Shown in pieces: positions 7,298-14,241 of a DNA stretch of 49,929 nt. Source of the DNA: Roseibacillus ishigakijimensis (GTDB lineage: Bacteria > Verrucomicrobiota > Verrucomicrobiia > Verrucomicrobiales > Akkermansiaceae); assembly GCF_016595415.1 (NCBI RefSeq), contig NZ_JAENIO010000031.1, forward strand, positions 1 through 49,929. The letters are read 5' to 3'. Made by a program: the position numbers and the translations under genes. How positions within the stretch are numbered: the first letter of the stretch is position 1; every line of letters begins with the position of its first letter. Under the pieces are notes generated by a model. That model was given only the letters and a program-made list of their open reading frames with translations. It was not told where the DNA came from and did no database searches.

Positions 7298-8215
7298 TTA
7301 CCGGTGATTTCTGGTGGCGGGGAGGAGCCAGATGGCTTTCAGGTAGGGTTCTCCGCTGAAGTCTGGGGGCATGGGGGCGGGTTCGAGTCGGGTGTGGGGA
7401 GGTTGGTGTGGCTGCAATTGGCGGCGAAAATCGCCGGGGCTGAGTTTGCGGCAATTGGTGGAGGCGAGGATCCAGCCACCGGGAGTGAGGCAACGCAGGG
7501 CGAGGGCGAAGAGGTCGCCGTAGTGTTTCTCTACGCTGAAGACATTGCCTTGTTTGTCGCGAGAAAAGGTGGGGGGATCGAGGATGAGGCCGTCGAAGGT
7601 GCGCCCTTGTTTGGCGAAGCGCCGCAACCAGTGGAAGGTGTCGCCTTTGCAGAAGTAGTGCTCGCCGGGGTCGAGTTCGTTGAGGTGGAAGTTTTCCTTG
7701 GTCCAGTCGAGGTAAGGTTGGCTGAGGTCGAGGGTGGTGGTGGTGGCTCCGCCCAAGGCGGCGCAGACTGAGAAGGCCCCGGTGTAGGCAAAGGTGTTGA
7801 GCACGGTCTGGCCCGGGCGGACCAGCTCGCGCACGCGGGCGCGGTTGTCGCGTTGGTCGAGGAAGATGCCTTGGGAGTAGCCAGCGGAGAAGTCGATGCG
7901 GTAGCGCACGCCATTTTCCAAGATGGGGAAGGGGGCGTCGAGGCGGGGGCCGCTGAGGTGTTCGGGGGAGGTCTTCTGGTTTTGGTCGAGGTGTTTCCAG
8001 TAGACTGTTCTGCGGCTCCCGCGAAGGGCGTGGCCCAGCTCGGGGGTGAGAAGGTGGTCGTGGCGGGTGGCTAGCAGCCAGTGGTTGGCGTAGGTCTCCA
8101 GAAAGAGATCGGGAAGACCATCCCCTTCTCCGTCGAGGAGTCGGAGGGCGTTGGTCTCGGCGGTGAGCAGGCTCTGGCGGCGGACGAGGGCGGCGGTGAG
8201 AAGGGGATGGGTCAA
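7298..8215 (-). CDS. RlmI-like class I SAM-dependent methyltransferase
   Basis: A 305-residue protein of the RlmI/RlmK-type RNA methyltransferase superfamily, probably methylating a cytosine in 23S rRNA or a related RNA. Seen motifs: LLDGEGDGLPDLFLETYANH near the N-terminus, GIFLDQRDNRARVRELV, the SAM-binding region VLNTFAYTGAFSVCAALGGA, and the catalytic-type motif LILDPPTFSRDKQGNVFSVE followed by GGWILASTNCRKLS. It is shorter than RlmI (about 400 residues) because the N-terminal PUA domain is missing, so the substrate may differ. A longer arginine/proline-rich frame on the same strand is a shadow. It stands alone, with its 3' end about 100 bases from tRNA-Tyr. Confidence 0.85.
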   Translation of the reverse strand: MTHPLLTAALVRRQSLLTAETNALRLLDGEGDGLPDLFLETYANHWLLATRHDHLLTPELGHALRGSRRTVYWKHLDQNQKTSPEHLSGPRLDAPFPILENGVRYRIDFSAGYSQGIFLDQRDNRARVRELVRPGQTVLNTFAYTGAFSVCAALGGATTTTLDLSQPYLDWTKENFHLNELDPGEHYFCKGDTFHWLRRFAKQGRTFDGLILDPPTFSRDKQGNVFSVEKHYGDLFALALRCLTPGGWILASTNCRKLSPGDFRRQLQPHQPPHTRLEPAPMPPDFSGEPYLKAIWLLPATRNHR

Positions 8216-8468
8216 GGGGGTGATCTTGCGGGAAAAGAGGGAGGCGGGGAAGTGTCATTTTGGGGATGGGATAACTTTGTCACCGCCCTCTCTTCTTTCG
8301 TCTTGCGGAAGTTTCGGAAATTTTGTATGGCAGAGTTTGACTCAGATGGCTGTGTGAATAATAAATAGCAAGTTTTTCGCGCTCACTCAAGAAACCACCA
8401 TTTTCAAAAGCGGTCCTACTTCTCTGGCTGAATCGTGAATCTAAAAAAACTCTGTCCTATTATCTAAT

Positions 8469-8963
8469 ATGCGTTTCTTCGCCATACTAGCACTCTCGTT
8501 TTTGGTGGTTTCATGTGAGAAAAGTGCTGAAAGTAAAGTGGAGATGTTTTTGGATGTTTACTCAGATTCGAAGCCAGGAAACGTTGTTATTTCAGCAGAA
8601 GGCCAACTTGACACAAGTCCCGTGAATGTCTACTTGGATGGAGTGCTCATTGGTTCGACTCCATTGAACTTTACAAGTGATGACTTGGAGCGTCTCAATC
8701 TTCCGGTATACGAAAGGGTTGAAGTTTCCCCTGCTGAGCATTGGATGACATGGGATTCAAAGGGAGACGGCACGTTGGTGATTTCGCATCGAGATTCTCC
8801 CGAGGAGAAACGACATCTTGATTTCAGGTCTACTGACCCCGAAAATCCGGAGATAAAATATTTCAAAGGAATGGCAACTAGCCGTCGCCACGACGGTGCG
8901 ATTGGCCTTTATCCCAGGTTTGTTCAACCAGACCGAGCCCAACAAACCACTGAGGCCAACTGA
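8469..8963 (+). CDS. small lipoprotein with PEGA-like segment
   Basis: A 164-residue predicted lipoprotein. The signal peptide MRFFAILALSFLVVSC ends in a lipobox (LVVS-C16), so it should be attached to a membrane after cleavage by signal peptidase II. The mature part contains NVYLDGVLIGSTPLNF, which resembles the PEGA motif (a short surface beta-domain), then a Trp-containing stretch and a charged tail. Function unknown. The gene and the 250 bases in front of it are clearly richer in A+T than the genes on either side, hinting at recent acquisition. The upstream interval 8216-8468 shows no other gene. Confidence 0.75.
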   Translation: MRFFAILALSFLVVSCEKSAESKVEMFLDVYSDSKPGNVVISAEGQLDTSPVNVYLDGVLIGSTPLNFTSDDLERLNLPVYERVEVSPAEHWMTWDSKGDGTLVISHRDSPEEKRHLDFRSTDPENPEIKYFKGMATSRRHDGAIGLYPRFVQPDRAQQTTEAN

Positions 8964-9014
8964 GCACCGATTTTTCTTTTCCTTGGGAGAGGGGGTGGTG
9001 AGGCTGGAGAGGCG

Positions 9015-9752
9015 ATGTCGATTTCTCCTCAAAGCTCCGGGTGCTGGCCGTTTGTGAATGAGATCGGGGAGGCTGAACGGGTTCCCCGGGCGCGGATGGA
9101 TGAGCTGTGGGCGGAGGGCTGGCGGCATTTCGGACCCCGTTTTTTCCGTTACAGTTTGATGTGGCAGGAGGAGGAGTGGAAGCGGGTGATCAATCTGCGG
9201 TTGCCGCTGGCGGAGTGGCGGCCTTCCAAAAGTCAGCGCCGCACTTTGCGCCGGAATGAGGACTTGCGCTATGAGTTTGCTCCCGCCGAGCCGGGAGCGG
9301 TGGAGGAGGCTCTTTTTCAGCGGCACAAGGCGCGCTTTCGCGATAATGTGCCGGAGTCGTTGCAGGATTTTCTGGGAAGCGAGCCCAATGGGGTGCCGGG
9401 TCCTTGTCTGCAGCTGAGTGTGTGGGAGGAGGAGTCCTTGGTGGCGGCGAGCTTTTTGGATTTGGGGGAGCGGGCCTGTTCCAGTATCTATGGAATTTTC
9501 GAGCCCAGCAAGGGATCGCGGCGTCTGGGAATTTTGACGATTTTACTGGAGATGCTTTACGCGCAGGAGGTGGGCCTGGAGTTTTACTATCTGGGCTATG
9601 CCTGTCTCGAGCAGTCGCCGTATGACTACAAGAAGGATTTCAAGCCGCTCTGGGCGTGGGATTGGCGAGGCTGGCAGCCCTTTACGCGCGACGATTACTC
9701 CAGACGAGCCCTCCCATTACCAGCAGGCCTGCCGGGAGGAAGAGGAGAATGA
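9015..9752 (+). CDS. Ate/Bpt-family aminoacyl-tRNA--protein transferase
   Basis: A 245-residue member of the arginyl/leucyl-tRNA--protein transferase family, which adds an amino acid to exposed N-terminal residues and marks proteins for ClpAP degradation (N-degron pathway). Diagnostic segments are ELWAEGWRHFGPRFFRYSL, then WRPSKSQRRTLRRNEDL (the family's S-Q-R-R core), and EFYYLGYACLEQSPYDYKKD near the C-terminus. The paired cysteines (CxxC) usually found before the SQRR core are replaced by INLRLP, so metal or haem binding by those cysteines is not expected. The last 71 bases overlap the convergent GldG-like gene. The acyl donor (Arg or Leu) cannot be told from the sequence. Confidence 0.8.
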   Translation: MSISPQSSGCWPFVNEIGEAERVPRARMDELWAEGWRHFGPRFFRYSLMWQEEEWKRVINLRLPLAEWRPSKSQRRTLRRNEDLRYEFAPAEPGAVEEALFQRHKARFRDNVPESLQDFLGSEPNGVPGPCLQLSVWEEESLVAASFLDLGERACSSIYGIFEPSKGSRRLGILTILLEMLYAQEVGLEFYYLGYACLEQSPYDYKKDFKPLWAWDWRGWQPFTRDDYSRRALPLPAGLPGGRGE

Positions 9753-11178
9753 GGTTGTTGAGGAAGCTGACTTCGGGCCCGATGAGGTTGAGCTTGTAGG
9801 TGCGCAGGCCGCGGGGGCCGACGCCGACAAGTTCTTCGCGTCCGATGAGCCAGTTGACGGAGTTTTTGACGAAGTCGATCTGCTCTTCGCGGGCGCGTTC
9901 GGGGTGGAGGAAGTGGCTGTTGGAGATGACGACCATGCGGGCGGCGGCCTCGGCGGCTTCGTCGGATTTGGCGTCGCCCATGATGACGGCAGCGGCGACG
10001 GGCAAGCCTTGTTCGCGGCGGAGGTCGGTTCCGGAGTTGAACTCGGGGAGGACGCCGACTTCCTGGTAGCGGGTCTCGCCCCAGAACTTGGCACTGGCTT
10101 CGAGGAGATTGAAGGGGTGGATGTTGCGTTTGTTGAGGTCTTCCGCATTTTCCCGCACCGTCAGGGAGCAGGTGGGACCATCGAAGGTGGTGGATTGCCC
10201 GGCAAGGCCTTCATTGACGCCGGCAAAGGAGGTGAAGATGGCGGGCACCTGGCTGATGCTGCGGCCGTTTTGGACGGAAATGAGGCGGTCGTCATTGGGG
10301 GTAATGCCGTGGCTGCGGAGAAAGGCGCGCAGCTTGGTGGGACGGTGGCGGGGATCGAGAATGGCGAGGATGGCTGAGCCGGGGCGGGCCCAGTATTCGT
10401 TCAGGATATCGATTTCGCGGTTTTCCAAATCATAGGAGGGCGCGACGAGCACGATGCCTTCGGCGTCGGCGGGGATGCTCTGGATGTCGGAGAGATTGAG
10501 GGGGGTGAGGACGAGGTTTTGGCGGAGGAGGGTATCGGCCAGCATGGCCCAGGGGCTTTCGCTGCTGCCGGACTCGACGGGGGATTTGTCGGCGAGGAAG
10601 TAGAGCTTGCGGGGTGCTCCTTCGGCGATGGAGAGGAGGGCGGTGGCCAGGCGGTCCTCGATCTGGAAGCCCTCGGGGCGGCGCTGGTTATTTTGATCGG
10701 TGCTGTAGATGATGAGGTCGTCGACCTCTAAAAAGCGAGTGAGGTTGGGGTCGGGTTCCGAGCTGCCTTTGGTGCGGGCATCGATGAGGAGGAGGTCGGT
10801 ATTGAGGGTAATGCCGGGGTAGTTGCTCACGAAGCGGGCGGCAGCGTCGGGCTCCCGCACGGGGTCCAGGTAGCGGGCTTCGATGCGGCCACCCGATTCG
10901 CGCTCGAATTCATCGACTGTGCGGCGCACGCGCTCGAAGAAGGGCGAGCTTTTGCGGAAGGCCACGGTGATGCGAATGGGGTCTTCGCGCTCAGAGAGCG
11001 GATCTTTGGCGAGAATCTTTTGAGTGAGGTCCGAGAGGGTGAAATCGCGATCCTTGGTCAGGTCCCAGACTTTGTAATAATTGGCGGAGAGATAGGCTGC
11101 GGCGAGAAAGAGCACCACCGCCAGCACGAGCTGAACGAGGGAAAGACTACCGATGCCGAGGCGGGAGATGGGTTTCAT
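9682..11178 (-). CDS. GldG-like ABC-transporter-associated substrate-domain protein
   Basis: A 498-residue membrane-anchored protein of the GldG/ABC-2 accessory family. It has one N-terminal helix (LSLVQLVLAVVLFLAAAYLS), a large periplasmic region with the DUF4350-like stretch LVAPSYDLENREIDILNEYW and AILAILDPRHRP, and one C-terminal helix (LNNLILLFLPAGLLVMGGLV) ending in a short basic tail. In Bacteroidetes GldG works with GldF and the ATPase GldA in gliding and secretion; in other phyla homologues have unknown cargo. The permease gene lies 27 bases upstream on the same strand, indicating an operon. No ATPase gene is adjacent. Its 3' end overlaps the converging transferase gene by 71 bases. 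Confidence 0.8.
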   Translation of the reverse strand: MKPISRLGIGSLSLVQLVLAVVLFLAAAYLSANYYKVWDLTKDRDFTLSDLTQKILAKDPLSEREDPIRITVAFRKSSPFFERVRRTVDEFERESGGRIEARYLDPVREPDAAARFVSNYPGITLNTDLLLIDARTKGSSEPDPNLTRFLEVDDLIIYSTDQNNQRRPEGFQIEDRLATALLSIAEGAPRKLYFLADKSPVESGSSESPWAMLADTLLRQNLVLTPLNLSDIQSIPADAEGIVLVAPSYDLENREIDILNEYWARPGSAILAILDPRHRPTKLRAFLRSHGITPNDDRLISVQNGRSISQVPAIFTSFAGVNEGLAGQSTTFDGPTCSLTVRENAEDLNKRNIHPFNLLEASAKFWGETRYQEVGVLPEFNSGTDLRREQGLPVAAAVIMGDAKSDEAAEAAARMVVISNSHFLHPERAREEQIDFVKNSVNWLIGREELVGVGPRGLRTYKLNLIGPEVSFLNNLILLFLPAGLLVMGGLVWSNRRA

Positions 11179-11205
11179 GAAGAGGCTGAAGAAAAAGGGA
11201 AAAGC

Positions 11206-11958
11206 TCAGTTGCGCCAGCGGCGGTAATCAACAAGGTGGTGGGTGAGAAAGACGACGAGAGCAGCGGAGAAAAGGTAAAAAGCCAAGGCCCGGGTATCGA
11301 TGAGGCCGGTGGTGAAGTCGGCCAAATGGCGTTGGGAGGAAAGGTAGGTGAAGATGCCGGCCGCTTGAAAGTTCTCGCCCCAGATAACGGGGACGTAGCC
11401 CAGGAAATAGTGGAAAACCAGGAGGCCGATGGTGATGATGCCGGCCACGATTTGGGACGAAGTGAGGGCCGAACCCAAGAGGCCGAGGGCGGTGAAGTAG
11501 GCCCCCATCAGCACGAGAACGAGGATTGCTCCGAAGAAAGAGCCTTGCGAGAAGGGAGCGGGGATATCGGTCAAGGTGGGAAAGAGGAAAAAATGCAACG
11601 CTCCCGGGACGAGAATGACGAGGTAGAAAGTGTAGGCAGCAAAGTATTTGGCCAGAACAACCTGCCAGGTTTTGACCGGGGCGGTGAGGAGAGTCTCCAG
11701 AGTTCCCGAGCGCTCTTCCTCGGCAAAGAGTCGCATGGTGATGAGGGGAAAAATGAAGAGGAAGTAGAACCAAAAATTCGGGGTGTGATAAGTGACGTAG
11801 ACCAGTGATTGCGCCACCGGGGCATCGGCGAAGCCCTTCATGGCAGTCGAAAGGGAAAGCCCCTGCATCAGGGCCACAAAGGCCAGCACCACCCAGCCGA
11901 AGAGGGTGTAGAAGTAGGTTTTGAGCTCCTTGCGGTAGAGATTGAGAAGGGTGCGCAT
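11206..11958 (-). CDS. GldF-like ABC-2 permease
   Basis: A 250-residue polytopic membrane protein with about six predicted helices. It begins MRTLLNLYRKELKTYFYTL, the usual cytoplasmic entry helix of ABC-2 permeases. The motif RLFAEEERSGTLETLLTAPV is the coupling-helix signature (E-E-[KR]-x-G-T-L-E-x-L-L-x-[ST]-P) that contacts the partner ATPase. It precedes the GldG-like gene by 27 bases. A dedicated ATP-binding protein is expected but not found among the neighbours: the next gene upstream is a DUF2959 lipoprotein with its own terminator. The ATPase must be encoded elsewhere, or the complex borrows one. Confidence 0.87.
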   Translation of the reverse strand: MRTLLNLYRKELKTYFYTLFGWVVLAFVALMQGLSLSTAMKGFADAPVAQSLVYVTYHTPNFWFYFLFIFPLITMRLFAEEERSGTLETLLTAPVKTWQVVLAKYFAAYTFYLVILVPGALHFFLFPTLTDIPAPFSQGSFFGAILVLVLMGAYFTALGLLGSALTSSQIVAGIITIGLLVFHYFLGYVPVIWGENFQAAGIFTYLSSQRHLADFTTGLIDTRALAFYLFSAALVVFLTHHLVDYRRWRN

Positions 11959-12054
11959 GCGTGAAAGTCCGTGGGCGTGGAAACTAGACTGCCGGAAGGG
12001 GGAATGGCAATGGGGGAATTGAAAAAGCAGCGGGTGGGAAGCGTGCGATAAAAA

Positions 12055-12078
12055 GAGGGATGGAGTGACCCATCCCTC
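12055..12078 (-). terminator. intrinsic terminator of the DUF2959 gene
   Basis: Perfect 9-base-pair stem GAGGGATGG/CCATCCCTC with a 6-base loop, followed on the minus strand by TTTTTATCG. It lies 15 bases after the stop of the DUF2959 gene and separates it from the ABC permease gene. Confidence 0.92.
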
Positions 12079-12093
12079 GATGACTGGGCAGCT

Positions 12094-12732
12094 TTATTGC
12101 ATCTCCTTGATGAAGCGGTCGGCTTCTTCGATGGAGCGCTCCATATCGCGGATGAGACGGGCGACGTCGACCTTGACCTTGACCACTTCGGTCTCCAGTG
12201 CGCTGATGGCCTTGGCGTTCAGATTGTGCTTCAGGAAGAGGGTCTGGTCGCGGAATTTCTTGAGCACGGGTTCCAGCTTGGATTCCGCAGCCCGCATCGC
12301 GCGCTCGAGTTCCTCGAAGCGTTCTTGGGCGGCTTTGTATTGCAACCGGGAGGTGGCCGCCAGCTGTGGGTCGGTGAATTCCTTGATTTCGCGGTCCCAC
12401 TCACGGAAAAGTGCTTTGCCGGTGCTGGCTACCGCGTCGTTGCGATCGCGCACGTCCTTGGCGCGATCTTCGGATTTCTCGTAAGCTTTCTCGATGCGGC
12501 GATACATTTTTTCCAGCTCGCCGCCCTTATAACCGGAGACGGCAATGAATTCATCCAAGGCGGAGGAGAATTGCTCCTTGGCTTCGATCTGGGAGTCCTT
12601 TGCTTTTTCCACCCGGCTGACGAGGATATGGCGTTTCTCGTAGCCCAGCTTTTCCATCGCGCCGTAATAGGCGGTGGAACAGGCGGCCAAAAGGAGGGTG
12701 ACGGTGAGAAGGGGGAAAAGTTTGGTTCTCAT
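12094..12732 (-). CDS. DUF2959 family lipoprotein
   Basis: A 212-residue predicted lipoprotein: signal peptide MRTKLFPLLTVTLLLAAC with lipobox LLAA-C18, then a mature part that is almost all alpha-helical and coiled-coil-like (KAKDSQIEAKEQFSSALDEF; RRIEKAYEKSEDRAKDVRDR). It starts STAYYGAMEKLGYEKRHILV, the family's N-terminal signature. The function of DUF2959 is unknown; the helical build suggests a periplasmic structural or scaffold role. The open frame extends 79 codons upstream, but that part has no protein-like character, so the ATG at 12732 in front of the signal peptide is chosen. It is monocistronic, with its own terminator. Confidence 0.88.
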   Translation of the reverse strand: MRTKLFPLLTVTLLLAACSTAYYGAMEKLGYEKRHILVSRVEKAKDSQIEAKEQFSSALDEFIAVSGYKGGELEKMYRRIEKAYEKSEDRAKDVRDRNDAVASTGKALFREWDREIKEFTDPQLAATSRLQYKAAQERFEELERAMRAAESKLEPVLKKFRDQTLFLKHNLNAKAISALETEVVKVKVDVARLIRDMERSIEEADRFIKEMQ

Positions 12733-12920
12733 AAGGGCGTCTGTTTTGAACAAAAGAAGCGATGCTGAATAGCCTTTTCCGTGACTGATTGGGTCAAGGG
12801 GATTTGCCGATGCTTTGTTTTTTGATGCAGGGCCATTGAAGGAGTGATTGCGGGAACTTTGAGTTCTTGGAATCTGTATATTGAGCGGTGGGGAACTATC
12901 GCTCCCGGTTTCAAGCAAAA

Positions 12921-12967
12921 GGCTCCGTGCGCCGTCCCTTCGTAGAAAAGGACCGGCGGACGGAGCC
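12921..12967 (-). terminator. terminator of the class V aminotransferase gene
   Basis: Inverted repeat with outer arms GGCTCCGT/ACGGAGCC, a second paired block CGCCGTCC/GGACCGGCG with a bulge, and a loop of about 11 bases. On the minus strand it is followed by TTTTGCTTG. It lies about 28 bases after the aminotransferase stop. Confidence 0.75.
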
Positions 12968-12994
12968 ATGGTGTGTGTGGGTGAAAGTGAGGAC

Positions 12995-14077
12995 TTAGCT
13001 CTGGAACTTGGGCAACTCTTCGTCGAGGGCGGCGAAGAGTTCCTTTATGGTCTCGGGGGTTTCGTTGCCCATGTTGGAGATGCGGAAGGTGGTGCCTTTG
13101 ATCTTGCCGTAGCCGCCATTGATGAGGAAGCCGTGATTGTTGCGCACGGCCTTGATCCAGCCGGAGAGGTCGAGATTGTCGGGAGTGACAAAGCAGCCGA
13201 GCGCTTTGGAGCGGTAGCCTGCGGGGGCGAGATTTTCGAAGCCGTGCCCGGCGGCCCACTCCTGGAGGAGGGCGTTGGTGGCTTCGTGGCGCTGGTAGCG
13301 GTTCTCCAGCCCTTCCGCGAGCATGTGGCCGATGCGCTCCTTGAGCCCGTAGATGTGCGGGATGGCGGGGGTGGAAGGGGTATTGTTCTTTTCGTGATTC
13401 TTCTGGAATTCGCAAAAGTCGAAGTAGTAGCCGCGATCCGGGGTGCTGGCGGCCCGGGCTTGGGCGCGCTCGCTGGCAATGAAGAGGGAGAGACCGGGCG
13501 GCAGGGCAATGGCCTTTTGCACCCCACAGAGCATGACGTCGAGGTCGAGCTCATCAAAAGGGGTGGGCACGGCCGAGAAGGAAGAAACGGTGTCGACGAT
13601 GAGGAGGACGTCGTCAAACTCGCGCACCACTTTAGCAATGGCCGCGAGGTCGTTCATGCAGCCGGTCGAGGTCTCGTTGTGCACGAGGGTAACGGTGTCG
13701 AAGCCTCCCTCGGCGAGTTTGGCCCGCACGGCGGCGGGGTCGATGGGCTGGCCCCACTCCACCTGAATGGCTTCCGCTTCTTTGCCGCAGCTCTTGGCGA
13801 CGCCGAACCATTTGTCGGAAAAGGCACCGCAGCAGAGGTTGAGCACTTTCTTCTGGGTGAGGTTGCGCAGCGCACCCTCCATGATTCCCCAAGCGGAGGA
13901 GGTGTTGAGAAAGACCGGGCGACTGGTGCCAGCGACTTCCTGCAGACCCGGCTGGACGGAGGCGTAGAGTTCTTCGAAGTCCGCGCCACGGTGACCGATG
14001 GTCGGCCCGCACATCGCGGCATAGGTTTCGGGAGCAACGTCGACGGGACCCGGCGAGAAGAGCTTTGGTTTAGCCAT
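12995..14077 (-). CDS. class V PLP aminotransferase (alanine--glyoxylate / serine--glyoxylate type)
   Basis: A 360-residue fold-type I PLP enzyme. The N-terminus KLFSPGPVDVAPETYAAM is the entry signature of the alanine--glyoxylate/serine--pyruvate aminotransferase and PucG-like group; HRGADFEELY follows. The PLP-contacting aspartate is in LLIVDTVSSFSAV and the Schiff-base lysine is K188 in MLCGVQKAIALPPG. The likely reaction is transfer of an amino group between alanine or serine and glyoxylate or pyruvate; related phosphoserine aminotransferases cannot be excluded from sequence alone. The gene diverges from rapA with 164 bases between the starts and is followed by its own terminator, so it appears monocistronic. 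Confidence 0.85.
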   Translation of the reverse strand: MAKPKLFSPGPVDVAPETYAAMCGPTIGHRGADFEELYASVQPGLQEVAGTSRPVFLNTSSAWGIMEGALRNLTQKKVLNLCCGAFSDKWFGVAKSCGKEAEAIQVEWGQPIDPAAVRAKLAEGGFDTVTLVHNETSTGCMNDLAAIAKVVREFDDVLLIVDTVSSFSAVPTPFDELDLDVMLCGVQKAIALPPGLSLFIASERAQARAASTPDRGYYFDFCEFQKNHEKNNTPSTPAIPHIYGLKERIGHMLAEGLENRYQRHEATNALLQEWAAGHGFENLAPAGYRSKALGCFVTPDNLDLSGWIKAVRNNHGFLINGGYGKIKGTTFRISNMGNETPETIKELFAALDEELPKFQS

Positions 14078-14241
14078 GTGCGGGCGAATGTGAAAGAAGG
14101 GATTTTTCTGTCAAGGAGCTTTGCGCGCGGACTCCCTTTCCGGCTGCTCCATTCTCGGGGTAGGGGAGTCGCTTTCTCTTTCTTCCCTCTTTTGTTTGCA
14201 ATCTCGGGATGGCTGGTCCATGCCCTTGCGCCCTGAACGCA

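Noticed and set aside
7170-8258. A 362-codon Arg/Pro-rich frame overlapping the RlmI-like methyltransferase
   Set aside because: It runs through the end of tRNA-Tyr and has no protein-like composition; the other frame has the methyltransferase motifs.
7274-8325. Similar TTTCCGAAA-containing 18-base sequences in inverted orientation on both sides of the methyltransferase gene
   Set aside because: Several mismatches, short, and no target duplication or transposase; probably chance.
12733-12969. A 79-codon upstream extension of the DUF2959 frame
   Set aside because: It crosses the terminator of the aminotransferase gene and would bury the lipoprotein signal peptide.
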